Below are positions 27,069 through 35,911 of a DNA stretch of 64,000 nucleotides, in pieces (within the stretch, counting starts at the first letter, position 1; the number at the start of each line of letters is the position of its first letter). The notes below the pieces were generated by a model that was given only the letters and a program-made list of their open reading frames with translations, had not been told where the DNA came from and made no database searches. The translations under genes and the position numbers were made by a program. The DNA is from Fibrobacterota bacterium (lineage in GTDB: Bacteria > Fibrobacterota > Chitinivibrionia > Chitinivibrionales > Chitinispirillaceae), in the NCBI GenBank assembly GCA_023436205.1, contig JAEZKC010000093.1, forward strand, positions 1 to 64,000. Direction: 5' to 3'.

Positions 27069-27592
27069 TTATCAGCCTTTAAAGCTTCGTATATCAGATC
27101 CACCGGGCACCAGATTTCATAAAGGATTGGCAGTGGGGATCATTGAGTACATCACAAATTATAATGTAACCGGTACATGTGCAAGTTTCATGTTTGCTCC
27201 GTACATATTATTATCTAGCTTTGCAGCCGTGAGGTTCGGATGAGAACCACTCAAATTTCTCCTTATGTAGCACAGGAAAACCCTCCACACATGCTACCGT
27301 ACTGGCGGTGCAGCCCGGAAAGCAGAACGGGCATCCTTGTTTGTCTATAAAAAAGGAGATACGCTCAAAAACGGAATACCTGCACCGGGCAAACGGGTAG
27401 GATTCTTTGCAGGAGTCGGAGTGTTCAAAAACCTGGGAGAAAGCGGGAAACTGCTACTTCAGAAATCTGGAAAATGGGTACTGAAGAGATGATCAAGGTT
27501 TGACAATAGAAGACATGCAGACCATAAGTTTCACTACTGCTTAAGCTCACAGGAGCAGACATGGCAGCCGGAGCCGCCATGAACCAGATAGA
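27069..27592. other. Intergenic region with a possible gene remnant
   Basis: Most of this stretch holds nothing I can name. On the plus strand, from about 27270 to 27492, one frame without a start codon reads ..ASLFVYKKGDTLKNGIPAPG and ends KSGKWVLKR at a TGA. Its composition is protein-like (balanced Lys/Gly/aromatic), so it may be the 3' relic of a lost gene. I cannot assign a family. Confidence 0.35.
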
Positions 27593-28141
27593 TCAGTTGG
27601 TCTCTTCCAGAGTGATCAGCTCTTTTCTTATACCTTGGGCAACTGTAACCGCAGCAGCACTTATCTTCTCGTAGCTCTGAAGATTATTCCCGATGGCCTC
27701 CAGGCTTTTTCCTGTAAAGGAATCCAGAAACTCCTTCTTCTTGAATTCCTGGTCCCTTTCCCTCGCCCTTTGAATGTAAATACCGGAAATCTTCTTCTCT
27801 TTATCTAGACCCATTACAAATTCGATGGCTCCATATTGCCCCTTCTGTGTAGAGGCGATAACATATCCTATAAGCTCTCCTTTACCTCCTAACATTTCAA
27901 AATGCTGGAAATTATCCTGCTGTCCGGGAAGCAGCAATGCCCCCAGCCGCTTTTCGATGACTTCCCGCTGATCCGGTTTTATTTTCCTGTTTACAGTCCG
28001 GTATTCCTTGGCATCAGGGAACAGCCGAGTCATAGTCCGCTCAGGATTACGCCACACACAAATGAAGACCTCCTGAGCAACGATACTCGAAACACTAAAA
28101 AGTAGCAGAAAATAAGCGATATGCCTGTAATGAAATCGCAT
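27593..28141 (-). CDS. FMN-binding domain (RnfG-like) envelope protein
   Basis: This is 182 residues, with a signal peptide or anchor (about 6-22) and then an FMN_bind domain: GELIGYVIASTQKGQYGAIEFVMGLDKEKKISGIYI..RERDQEFKKKEFLDSF. In flavinylated relatives the motif S-G-A-T near the end carries FMN on Thr; here it reads KISAAAVTVAQGI, so the canonical Thr is Ala and covalent FMN at that spot is doubtful. The start at 28141 has aaggag upstream and lies inside the preceding porin gene (47-base overlap). It is the last gene of the ABC/porin cluster; I infer a redox role in the envelope. Confidence 0.8.
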   Translation of the reverse strand: MRFHYRHIAYFLLLFSVSSIVAQEVFICVWRNPERTMTRLFPDAKEYRTVNRKIKPDQREVIEKRLGALLLPGQQDNFQHFEMLGGKGELIGYVIASTQKGQYGAIEFVMGLDKEKKISGIYIQRARERDQEFKKKEFLDSFTGKSLEAIGNNLQSYEKISAAAVTVAQGIRKELITLEETN

Positions 28142-29072
28142 GATTCTTCTCCTTGAAATGACTGTAGGTGTATCCGGCCCGCAAAGTAACCCACGCCGGA
28201 CTGTAGCTGATTCCGCAAAACCATTCATCGTCGAATGAACTTCGATGCGATGAAACGGTCACAGCTCCTGTAATTACGGTTTTGGAAGAAAGCGCGTAGT
28301 CGATACTCCCGAACGCTCCCAGGTATACATCCTCATCCACCATCCCGCCAACAACTTCAGCCCTGCCCGTGGCCTGGCCAAAATATGAAGTGTAGTCTGC
28401 CGCAAACAGATAACGGGCAGTATACATGGTCATCCCTTCTACTTGCGAATGATCACCCATGGAAGTGCTGGTTTCCACATGGCCTGCGGTGCTCCCGGCA
28501 GCCGCGGAAAACCCCAAACTGCCATCGGTAAATTCACCGACTTGAAAACCTATTCTGCCGGTTGCAAATCCCTTCCCCAGCTTATCGATTGGTAAATGCC
28601 CCAAACCCTGGGTGAAAGAGAGAGAATAATCAAAGCCTGGTGCAATGCCTGAAAACATCAAACCATTGTCTGCATCAAACCCCAGGCTGCTCTCTTCCAG
28701 AGAGTGGTAAAGCAACCGGTCATCGCTGAAACCGGAAAGCAAACCGAAAGGAAGCCTGATCCGCCCCGCTGTAAGATTCCATACTCCCAGAGGACCTTTA
28801 TATTTCACCCAAGCCTCATGAAGCATGACATCAGATAAATTGCTTTTGACTTCCGCTATCCCGTAAAGAGTCCAACGGTCTCCCCTGGAATCTGCAAACG
28901 TTTTTCGCGCTGACAGCCCCAAAGCCTCCAACCCTCCCCAGTGTGATGCGAGAATGAAAGCTTTGTAGCGTAAATCGACATCTCCCGTGAGTGTCAATGA
29001 TGCCCGGCCGGATGAAAGCGCTCCTGCAAGCAGCAGTGCTGCCACACTATAGTTTAAGAGTGCCATCTTCAA
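28095..29072 (-). CDS. Outer-membrane porin-like beta-barrel
   Basis: This is 325 residues. A signal peptide (about 1-24, ending SSGRA) is followed by alternating amphipathic strands rich in Tyr/Gly and ending ..LQAYRLFSATF, with a terminal aromatic as expected for an outer-membrane barrel. VWNLTAGRIRLPFGLLSGFSDD resembles porins of the phosphate-selective (OprP/O) or DUF-type family: AGRIRLPFG is the usual A-G-x-x-x-P-F-G strand. It overlaps the ATPase stop by 26 bases and the FMN-binding gene by 47 bases, so it is tightly coupled in the operon. Confidence 0.75.
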   Translation of the reverse strand: MKMALLNYSVAALLLAGALSSGRASLTLTGDVDLRYKAFILASHWGGLEALGLSARKTFADSRGDRWTLYGIAEVKSNLSDVMLHEAWVKYKGPLGVWNLTAGRIRLPFGLLSGFSDDRLLYHSLEESSLGFDADNGLMFSGIAPGFDYSLSFTQGLGHLPIDKLGKGFATGRIGFQVGEFTDGSLGFSAAAGSTAGHVETSTSMGDHSQVEGMTMYTARYLFAADYTSYFGQATGRAEVVGGMVDEDVYLGAFGSIDYALSSKTVITGAVTVSSHRSSFDDEWFCGISYSPAWVTLRAGYTYSHFKEKNHAISLQAYRLFSATF

Positions 29073-29718
29073 GGTGGATTACCCTCCTGCAACGCTTGAC
29101 AAGATCCGGATTATGAGTCACCATGATTATGGTCAGCCCCTGCGCGTTTAGTGATTCAAACAGTTCCATAATCAATCCGGCATTTCTGGTATCGAGATTT
29201 CCCGTTGGTTCATCAGCGAGAAGAATTGTCGGATTGTTTATCAGGCTTCGGGCAATGGCAACCCTCTGCATCTCCCCCCCGGAGAGCTGGGAAGGCAAGT
29301 GGTTGAGCCGTTTACCTAAGCCTACAGTTTCCAGTATCTCCTTTGCTTGACTTGACACCGAATCACTGGTGCGGAACAGAAGAGGCAGCTCGACATTTTC
29401 AAGAACAGTAAGCGTGGGAATAAGGAAAAACTGCTGAAAAACAAAACCAACCGATTTCTTCCTGACCTTGAGCAATTCTTTTTCCGGACAACCCGACACC
29501 TTAACTCCATTCACGGCGACACTGCCGCTCGATGGATGATCAAGGCAGCCCATAATATTGAGCATGGTTGTTTTACCTGAACCGGAGGAACCGATCACTG
29601 CAGCATATTCCCCCTTATCTATTGACAATGAAATTTCTTTAAGGGCATGGACATCTTCGGCGCCCCGCGTATACTTTTTCGACACCCTTTCAAGTTCCAG
29701 AACGTGTGTATTAGTCAT
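29047..29718 (-). CDS. ABC transporter ATP-binding protein, LolD/MacB type
   Basis: This is 223 residues. Walker A is GSSGSGKTTMLN (about 40), Q-loop FVFQQFFLIPTLTVLENVELPL, signature LSGGEMQRVAIARSL, Walker B ILLADEPTGNLD, H-loop VTHN. This sequence type drives mechanotransmission-type permeases (FtsX/MacB fold) at the inner membrane. It overlaps the permease stop by eight bases; ggagg lies before the ATG. Confidence 0.95.
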   Translation of the reverse strand: MTNTHVLELERVSKKYTRGAEDVHALKEISLSIDKGEYAAVIGSSGSGKTTMLNIMGCLDHPSSGSVAVNGVKVSGCPEKELLKVRKKSVGFVFQQFFLIPTLTVLENVELPLLFRTSDSVSSQAKEILETVGLGKRLNHLPSQLSGGEMQRVAIARSLINNPTILLADEPTGNLDTRNAGLIMELFESLNAQGLTIIMVTHNPDLVKRCRRVIHLEDGTLKL

Positions 29719-30889
29719 TTCTTAAAACCTCCATGGGCACGATGCGGGCTGCCCGCAATGCAGGATAAATCGAACAGATAAGACCGGTGATGATGCAGAC
29801 TGCAAATGCACCCGCCATGATGAAAGGATCGGGGCTGGCAATGGCACTACTGGGCGTGTAGGCCACAAAAAATTGACGCATAAAATTACCGAAGAACGGA
29901 CTCAGTGCGGCACCCAGACCTACTCCCGCCGCACTCCCGGCCAGTGCAATGGTGGTGGTTTCCATTGCGATCAGCTTCACCAGATCCCCCGTTCCCGCTC
30001 CCGTGCACTTTAAATAGGCGATCTCCTTTTTACGTTCCATAACAGACATGAGCATCGTATTTATTATGCCGAAAATTGAAACAACGAGCGCCACAACCAC
30101 CATCACGATCATGATCACTCGCGTGGAGCTGAAAAAGCTCAATATTCCATCGCTGAGCTCCTTTGAACCGATCACGAAATAGTCTTCCGGAAGAGCACCT
30201 CTCATCTGAATGCGAGTGGCATCAAGCTGCCCGATATCCTTGAGCTTAACAGCCACAGCGGACAACTTACCCTCCCGTTGAACAAGTTTTTGTGCTGTTG
30301 ACAACGGCAGGAACAGTGTTCCATCATCCTGGGAATAGGTGCGCTTGAGGAGCCCTGTAACAGTAAACTCCCGATCGAAATTTTCGGAGTAGATTTTATC
30401 ACCAACCTGAACCTGCTCGATACGCGCCATCTCCGCACCAAGAATCACTGAGTTGCTGTCGGTAAACCATCCACCCTTTTCCAGTATCCAGTCGGGCTTT
30501 ATCTCTCTTATCGCCTCTGTTATTCCCATGAAGATATCGGTACGAGTACCATCAGTAGTGGTAACGGAAAAAAGTTTAAAGGGAAGCACTGAAGCCACCT
30601 GAGGCAATGCGGCCGCCTTTTGGGCAACCGTTTCCTCTACATACAGCGGACTCAGTCCTCCCTGGGCAATCACCGAAGCAGCCTCGATAGGACAGCCCTC
30701 TTTGGTGATATACAGATGCACACCCGTTTTATCAACAAGTTCCCGTTTGACTGCCGATGTATAGCCTTTATCAAGGGAGAGAACTACAGTGAGTGTGGCA
30801 GCCGAAACCAGTACACTCAAAGCCGTAAGCACAGCCCTCACCGGACTTCGTCTCAGATTATTGAAAGCAAATTTTCTGAATGTTACCAT
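29711..30889 (-). CDS. ABC transporter permease, FtsX/MacB type
   Basis: This is 392 residues. One N-terminal membrane helix (about 17-37; NNLRRSPVRAVLTALSVLVSAATL) is followed by a ~220-residue periplasmic MacB_PCD domain and three C-terminal helices with VFGIINTMLMSVMERKKEIAYLKCTGAG, the MacB/LolC signature. It partners with the ATPase encoded just after it. Such pairs move lipoproteins, peptides or other periplasmic substrates and do not pump across the inner membrane alone. The ribosome site is aaggag. Confidence 0.93.
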   Translation of the reverse strand: MVTFRKFAFNNLRRSPVRAVLTALSVLVSAATLTVVLSLDKGYTSAVKRELVDKTGVHLYITKEGCPIEAASVIAQGGLSPLYVEETVAQKAAALPQVASVLPFKLFSVTTTDGTRTDIFMGITEAIREIKPDWILEKGGWFTDSNSVILGAEMARIEQVQVGDKIYSENFDREFTVTGLLKRTYSQDDGTLFLPLSTAQKLVQREGKLSAVAVKLKDIGQLDATRIQMRGALPEDYFVIGSKELSDGILSFFSSTRVIMIVMVVVALVVSIFGIINTMLMSVMERKKEIAYLKCTGAGTGDLVKLIAMETTTIALAGSAAGVGLGAALSPFFGNFMRQFFVAYTPSSAIASPDPFIMAGAFAVCIITGLICSIYPALRAARIVPMEVLRND

Positions 30890-30904
30890 ATTGTTCTTTG
30901 CTCC

Positions 30905-31288
30905 TTATAACTGCTCAAGACCGAGCGCTGAAATGACTACCCGTTCCTCACCCTTGCTAATCTGAGCATGCATCCGCACTTTGCTGCCTGTCTGGAGTTT
31001 GGGAAGCTTGAAACCCTGAGGGAAAATGACTACCGCGTCTGTTCCCTCTTTATAAGTAAATTCGCAAAGAGAGGCGCACTGACCCGATACTATTCCCTCC
31101 ATGACCACATTCTTTCCATCGAAGGCCGCCGGTTCGGATGTAACCTGCTTGAGAGTTACACGGGGAACATCGGAAGGTGCTGCCACTCCGAGCTGCTTGG
31201 AACCGGATTTCCCAGAACAGCCGACAATGATTAAGGTGACAATTACAGCAAGAAAAACTGGCAAATGACGATATGATCTCATGGTCAA
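30905..31288 (-). CDS. OB-fold lipoprotein
   Basis: This is 127 residues. A lipoprotein signal peptide with lipobox IVGC (Cys24) is followed by an OB-fold-like domain: VTLKQVTSEPAAFDGKNVVMEGIVSGQCASLCEFTYKEGTDAVVIFPQGFKLPKLQTGSKVRMHAQIS. It keeps an internal Cys pair (QCASLC). It lies 15 bases before the permease and in the same operon, so it is a likely periplasmic or inner-membrane accessory of the ABC system. Its exact ligand is unknown; metal binding by the Cys pair is possible. Confidence 0.8.
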   Translation of the reverse strand: MTMRSYRHLPVFLAVIVTLIIVGCSGKSGSKQLGVAAPSDVPRVTLKQVTSEPAAFDGKNVVMEGIVSGQCASLCEFTYKEGTDAVVIFPQGFKLPKLQTGSKVRMHAQISKGEERVVISALGLEQL

Positions 31289-31375
31289 TCTCCATTGAGA
31301 AAGTTTAATAAGTTAGTACTTAGTTACAGCAGTGAGCTGAAATAACCGTTGGTATTGTCACCAGGAGTTTGAGGA

Positions 31376-31771
31376 TCAAATGCGTAGAATGTCTGTTTGC
31401 AGTCGCAAAAGTCTGGCTTGAGGAGGCGAAGAAGAAACTCGGTTTATATGACTGACATATTGCTGATATCCGAATATATAAACATCTGATTCGAATGCGG
31501 ATGCAAGGCTCCGGCTGTCCAGTGTTATTTGTTGAGGGGAGAGATAATCTTCTTCTGATTTGGTTTCGGATATAACACATGAGGAGCAGGATGAGGAGCT
31601 CTCGTTGTCCTCACAGTAGCAGTTTGTGTGCAATTCCGGGATGACTTGAGATGCATTGCAGCAGGTTGAGAACAGATTAATCAGGGGCATCGCGATAACC
31701 ACAACACAAAGGATTGCCCAGAATGCCTGGAATATTAAACCGTTTTTTCTATTTCCATAATACTGTCTCAT
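31376..31771 (-). CDS. Small Cys-rich membrane protein heading the ABC cluster
   Basis: This is 131 residues from the preferred start (gagg before the ATG at 31771). One hydrophobic helix (about 14-33; IFQAFWAILCVVVIAMPLINLF) is followed by a periplasmic stretch with CC, CYC and CSSC near 37-66. It resembles the short secreted Cys-rich proteins often found in metal-handling gene clusters, but I cannot name a family. It is probably the first gene of the 31771-27593 operon. Confidence 0.6.
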   Translation of the reverse strand: MRQYYGNRKNGLIFQAFWAILCVVVIAMPLINLFSTCCNASQVIPELHTNCYCEDNESSSSCSSCVISETKSEEDYLSPQQITLDSRSLASAFESDVYIFGYQQYVSHINRVSSSPPQARLLRLQTDILRI

Positions 31772-31999
31772 GTGGTTTCCTCGCTTAATCATAAATATAG
31801 CAACTTTCATAAAAATTCACAAGGGTGCTGAACAAGACAGCGTTTTTTTCTTTCGAGGCTTAATTTGGGTTCTATAAATGCAGATGATCATGCAGGATTG
31901 ATCATTGTTCCTTCAGCCGGACTGGAAACGAGAGGTGTTCTCCGGCAAATGGAAGTGTCAGCGGCGCTGCTATTATTCATTGGAAAAGCAGACGAATTA

Positions 32000-32509
32000 T
32001 CACTTTCTTCCTATTGAAAATCTGGAAGTAATGGAAAAATCGTGAAGAAAATAATCATAATATGAAAATTCATACACTATGCCATACCGTATTCCAATTG
32101 CAATCCATTTTGATATTGAATAATAAAGAGAGGGGGATACAGTTACAAGTGGGCCGAAACTTGGTATAAACCCGCCTTCACCTGCTATGTTTAATCCTAA
32201 CCCACTTTCAAATTCTGAGAATAATCTCTGATTGTAATACAACGTATAACCGATAGTTGGACCTGTGCTTGTGATAAATTGATACTCTTTTCCCTGCCGA
32301 TGAATATGTTTAATTCCAAGCACCACATTGTTACTGAACTGATATTGATATTGGAGGGTTCCCATAACATTTACATCAGAACCATAGCCGTTACGAGTAG
32401 AAACTGTACTACCGATGTCAACTTTGAGTGAATGCTCTTTAGAATTTCCTGGTGAATTGACTAATAAGACAGTAAAGCAAATCATGATTAATTCATTTTT
32501 AGAAAGCAT
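32000..32509 (-). CDS. Small outer-membrane beta-barrel-like protein
   Basis: This is 169 residues. A signal peptide (about 5-22) is followed by repeated amphipathic strands (VMGTLQYQYQFSNNVVLGIKHIHR, GPTIGYTLYYNQRLFSEFESGLGL, SPSLYYSISKWIAIGIRYGIVYEFSYY) ending FSITSRFSIGRK. This suggests an eight-strand outer-membrane barrel. The start at 32509 has ggag six bases upstream. No family is recognised. It is in an accessory stretch with several lipoproteins. Confidence 0.65.
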   Translation of the reverse strand: MLSKNELIMICFTVLLVNSPGNSKEHSLKVDIGSTVSTRNGYGSDVNVMGTLQYQYQFSNNVVLGIKHIHRQGKEYQFITSTGPTIGYTLYYNQRLFSEFESGLGLNIAGEGGFIPSFGPLVTVSPSLYYSISKWIAIGIRYGIVYEFSYYDYFLHDFSITSRFSIGRK

Positions 32510-32590
32510 TTCTTTCTCCGTTTTACTTTCGTCTGAAGTAACTGGACGGAACAATAAAAGGAAGTCCCTCATTGCCGTACCTTTTACACT

Positions 32591-33046
32591 CTATGTTATT
32601 TCTACTGTGTCATAGTAAACGCTTTTTTTGTATCCTGGAAAGGTATCAGTCGGCGAATACTTTGTTTTACACGGCTCGCAGCCCGGATACAAATTATATG
32701 TTTTTTGAAATTGACCATCGGAATAACTGACAATCATTTGTGTCGAATATTCAAACATCGACACTGAGCAATCGCACCAGCCGTTTGTCCTGATGTGATA
32801 TTCAAAGGAATCAGTATAGGCTTTATTTGGTTGAATTGTAATGGTTTGATATAGTTTGGGAGGATGGAATAAGACGGTATCTGTGCACGAGAAAGGGTGA
32901 GCATTAAAATCAATGGCTACTTCGTTGGAATTCATATTTAATATTGTAAACACAAACTTTTGATGGCAATCGTCTTGGCACCATTCTGAACCGCAAGTGA
33001 TTACAAACATGAGTACACTGGCAAAATATACTCCAACATTTTTCAT
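32591..33046 (-). CDS. Lipoprotein of unknown function
   Basis: This is 151 residues. A lipoprotein signal peptide with FVITC (Cys18 or nearby) is followed by a compact beta domain with several Cys (WCQDDC, CDCS, CEPC) and aromatic residues. It could be a small Ig-like fold held by disulfides. Ggagag precedes the ATG at 33046. I do not recognise a family. It is on the same strand as the barrel gene after it, with an 81-base gap. Confidence 0.65.
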   Translation of the reverse strand: MKNVGVYFASVLMFVITCGSEWCQDDCHQKFVFTILNMNSNEVAIDFNAHPFSCTDTVLFHPPKLYQTITIQPNKAYTDSFEYHIRTNGWCDCSVSMFEYSTQMIVSYSDGQFQKTYNLYPGCEPCKTKYSPTDTFPGYKKSVYYDTVEIT

Positions 33047-33584
33047 TGATATTTCTCTCCGAAATGATGAATTAGCTGTTATTGTTGGTGGCAAATCCTG
33101 CCTGCCCAATTATGCTGTTGAAATATTTCTATATATGATTATTTACAAGGCCCTGGATGATAAAATAAATTGAGTTGGGTGGCATGGCAAGAAAGCGGAG
33201 CGTTCCAGCTTTGTGCCCTCTGCGTTTTGAATTTCCTTAAAACAGCCCGGTTCATTGGGTATTGGGTTTAACATTCCTTCAGGAACGGGATTTATCACGT
33301 TCCAAAAGTCCGTTCAGCACCCCGTCAGGAAAACGTGATTGACATACTCCGATGCCTATCTTCGATGGAATTTCCTTGCGGGAAATGATACCGGTGACCT
33401 GCAAGGCGTCTTCGCCGTTAGCCAAAAAGGAGATCTCACAACCATCATTGTGTGAAGAAGTAAACTCTAAAGGGTTTTCATGACTTGATCGGAAAAGCCG
33501 AGTAGGATAACCGGAGGTCGCGTAGGAATAGGAGTAAGAGTACGAAAAGAATCCCTGCTCCTTCTCCGGGTCGTACTCGTACGG
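33047..33584. repeat. Repeat-filled region: copy 3, 61-bp repeat and gtactcg repeat
   Basis: Positions 33265-33420 hold the middle and right end of the dispersed repeat (cattccttcaggaacggg; ctccgatgcctatcttcga; ggtgacctgcaaggcgtctt). Positions 33451-33511 hold the 61-bp repeat also found at 7755-7815. Positions 33545-33585 hold gtactcg-type repeat DNA. The open frames across it are not genes. Confidence 0.8.
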
Positions 33585-33705
33585 TGGCAACTTTCATTGC
33601 CAGATCTTCAGGCAGGCCCAGTTCACCGGCATAAGCATGCAGAACCGACTGTGCGCAATTGAATCCCTCTTTGAACTTGTTAACCGCCTTTTCTGCTTTT
33701 TCCAT
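33585..33705 (-). pseudogene. N-terminal fragment of a C_GCAxxG_C_C family protein
   Basis: From the ATG at 33705 (gggg ribosome site) the frame reads a typical family start: EKAEKAVNKFKEGFNCAQSV, then AYAGELGLPEDLAMKVAT. In the family this is followed by GFGGGMGR and the C-GCAxxG core. Here the sequence turns into gtactcg repeat DNA at about 33585, giving VRVRPG and no core motif. The gene was evidently cut when the repeat arrived, so only about 40 of the usual ~140 residues remain. Confidence 0.75.
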
Positions 33706-33796
33706 CTTTTCCCCTTGTGTAAGGTATGAATATCGTCTGAGACCCCTTCCTAAGGGTCGGGGCACTGACCTTCCGCACACCTCATCCCCACATATT

Positions 33797-34471
33797 TCAA
33801 AACACTGGTTCCCTATCCAAATCACTATACGGGTAATAACCTTTTTCCTTTAGTTTGGAAATCACTTCCGCACTTCCGTTCGCAATTGCATAATCCATTT
33901 CAGATTTGTAAATTTCCATACACAGTAGCAAGCCAAACTGTTTATCGTTAATCCGCGGCTCGACCCCCTCCTTGTTCCACTCGTCAAAAAGAAGGCATAT
34001 CACAGACTCTCCGCTGTCTGGCGGTATTTCCGCAGTTTCACCCGGTTCAAGTTTAGCTTCTCGTGAGTAATTCCCGATTACGGTAAATATTCCGCAAATC
34101 CTTCTCTCGATTTCGTTATATGCGCTGCCCTGAATAGTATCGGAGGGATGTTTTGTGAAGGCAACCAGTTCATAAGTTCCCAATCTATTTGGCTTGGGAC
34201 CACTTCCGTCCGGCTCAATCAACTCCATCGTTGCGAATCCGGTTCCAGGGATTGAATGTGGGAAATAGTACATATCAACGGTGCCACCTATCTGGAAGGG
34301 AATGATAGCGTGCCCCACCATTGTATCAGATTTTCCAAGTATTGCCTCCGCAAACGCCATCTTGACTTCATATGCCTTGTCATATTCTTCATCGGAGAAG
34401 TCTTTTTTACATGATATACATGTCATTGTAAGTATAACTGCAAGAGTAATCTGTACCATTCTGCTTAACAT
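33797..34471 (-). CDS. Lipoprotein with Sufu-like domain
   Basis: This is 224 residues with a lipoprotein signal (ILTMTCISC, Cys21). The body, VDMYYFPHSIPGTGFATMELIEPDGSGPKPNRLGTYELVAFTKHP, resembles suppressor-of-fused (SUFU) family domains, which occur in bacterial accessory and immunity genes. Agagggg lies before the ATG. Together with nearby small unknown genes it marks an accessory region. The family call is moderate. Confidence 0.6.
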   Translation of the reverse strand: MLSRMVQITLAVILTMTCISCKKDFSDEEYDKAYEVKMAFAEAILGKSDTMVGHAIIPFQIGGTVDMYYFPHSIPGTGFATMELIEPDGSGPKPNRLGTYELVAFTKHPSDTIQGSAYNEIERRICGIFTVIGNYSREAKLEPGETAEIPPDSGESVICLLFDEWNKEGVEPRINDKQFGLLLCMEIYKSEMDYAIANGSAEVISKLKEKGYYPYSDLDREPVF

Positions 34472-34538
34472 CGTGACCCCTCTTTTTCTTGTTCCCGCAA
34501 TAGTTTTTACCTTTTAATAACCCTGCGAATCGCAGATA

Positions 34539-34847
34539 TCACTCACTACCTAAGGATGCAAATGCAACAAATTGGGTTGTATCAACGAAAATCAAAAAAG
34601 TGGCGGCGCTGTCTTTTTCTTTTGGTTTTACCAAAATCACTTGTACATCATCTTCACTATAGCCCTTCGGTAAAATATCCCTCAAACCTCTAGACAAATC
34701 GCCACCTAAAACATTATCTAGTTCTATCCTGGCCTTATGATCAGTATCAACTTCCAAATTTTTAGTGTCAATATTGGTTAAGTTCGGCTGAGCGAATGGA
34801 CTTATAAAGGTCCGTAGAATAAGAGTTAGTACGCAGGTTTTAAACAC
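34539..34847 (-). CDS. Small secreted protein of unknown function
   Basis: The frame opens with TTG at 34877, but the GTG at 34847 follows aaaggga and begins a good signal peptide (FKTCVLTLILRTFISPFAQP). From there it is 102 residues. The mature part is hydrophilic, with DNVLGGDLSRGLRDILPKGY and a C-terminal beta section. No family is recognised. Confidence 0.5.
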   Translation of the reverse strand: MFKTCVLTLILRTFISPFAQPNLTNIDTKNLEVDTDHKARIELDNVLGGDLSRGLRDILPKGYSEDDVQVILVKPKEKDSAATFLIFVDTTQFVAFASLGSE

Positions 34848-34925
34848 GTGATTCAATCCCTTTATGCCTGTAAACAATGAGATACACTACATGGTTAGTT
34901 TTAATATTCCAGCATCCGACTGCCG

Positions 34926-34944
34926 GATTAATATAGTATACGAG
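34926..34944. repeat. 19-bp repeat, partner at 36564-36582
   Basis: The sequence gattaatatagtatacgag is present exactly here and at 36564-36582. The following ~30 bases are also similar (both reach ggggcttt or agggcttt). It lies between the 34847 and 35626 genes. Confidence 0.75.
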
Positions 34945-34969
34945 GAGTGTAGTGCGGAAGTCAGGGCTT

Positions 34970-35626
34970 TCAATCTGCTGCAGGATGTTCCCGGGGCTTG
35001 CCATTTTTAGTCGGAAGATACGCCAGAAGAAAACACCCCAGCATGATCAGAAAACCATCTGCGATTCTCATCCACTGGAAAGATGGGTCTCCCTGAAGAA
35101 GAGGAAGAAAAAAGAGGAAACCAACAGCCAGGGGTATTCCCGCCCATTTGGGCATAATACCGGAAACCCATGCTGCTACGGCAATTATGATCGTGGAAAT
35201 TATGACAAGTATGAGCCCTGAAAATATGAAGAGTAATCCCGGTCCGAATCTTATCTGATTGATCAGGGGGATGAGCGAGGCATCGTTTATGGTTACCGCA
35301 GCCCGGCCGACCACCTGCAAACTGAAAGTTTCTGCTCCGAAGAACGGAAGGGTCAGACCCGCGCCCACAATAATTATTACTATTGAGGCGAACGCATACT
35401 TTTCTGATCTGGTGCCTCTGAACAGAAGATACAACCCAAAGAAACCGAGCTGCAGAAATATGAAACCGAATATCCCCAGAGAATGAGCAACTAGCCACCT
35501 TTCGGATGCGAACTGCTGGGCCCCCGAAAGCGTGGTTTCATCAAAAAAGGGCCGCACCACGGGAAACAGGAGAAAGAAAATTCCCGATAGGAGGAGGCAG
35601 TGCAGAAGTATTCTTTCTCTGGACAT
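34970..35626 (-). CDS. Polytopic membrane protein, unknown
   Basis: This is 218 residues with about six or seven hydrophobic helices, reminiscent of DUF4386-type proteins (LGFFGLYLLFRGTRSEKYAFAS; LLFIFSGLILVIISTIIIAVAAWVSG). The helix layout agrees but no signature is decisive. Aagg precedes the ATG. The gene has no clear partners. Confidence 0.65.
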   Translation of the reverse strand: MSRERILLHCLLLSGIFFLLFPVVRPFFDETTLSGAQQFASERWLVAHSLGIFGFIFLQLGFFGLYLLFRGTRSEKYAFASIVIIIVGAGLTLPFFGAETFSLQVVGRAAVTINDASLIPLINQIRFGPGLLFIFSGLILVIISTIIIAVAAWVSGIMPKWAGIPLAVGFLFFLPLLQGDPSFQWMRIADGFLIMLGCFLLAYLPTKNGKPREHPAAD

Positions 35627-35756
35627 GTGTGGTAACCTTGAGTTCCTCTGACATTATGAACATTCAGTTTTATAATATTGACAGCAAAAAGGAAACCATC
35701 GGAAGGTACTTATCTGTAAATACTCTTTTTTTGGATGTTTCTCAGGAATACTACTT

Positions 35757-35880
35757 GTTAACGGCGAAGACGCCTCTGTCCGGTGCGGGTGGGATTGCCT
35801 CGCATGGAAACTTCATTGCCAGTAGTGATCGGAGGCAGGGTGATCACGAAGTTGAGGAGCGGATCATCTTCATATTTGGG
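35757..35880. repeat. Dispersed repeat, isolated left end
   Basis: It begins gttaacggcgaagacgcct, the inverted form of the shared repeat end, and goes on with cctcgcatgg, which is also similar to the left part of the 41935-42147 element. The right part is missing or diverged. A frame across it (plus strand) was not taken as a gene. Confidence 0.7.
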
Positions 35881-35911
35881 GAGGACTTCTGATTGGTCCA
35901 GATAATTCGCC

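Noticed and set aside
33279..33590. Open frame on minus strand, 103 codons
   Set aside because: It is a translation of the dispersed repeats (copy 3, 61-bp repeat and gtactcg DNA); the amino-acid sequence is low complexity (SYSYSYSY) and has no family sign.
35506..35892. Open frame on plus strand, 128 codons
   Set aside because: It overlaps the start of the real membrane-protein gene and reads through the repeat end at 35757; no ribosome site or domain.
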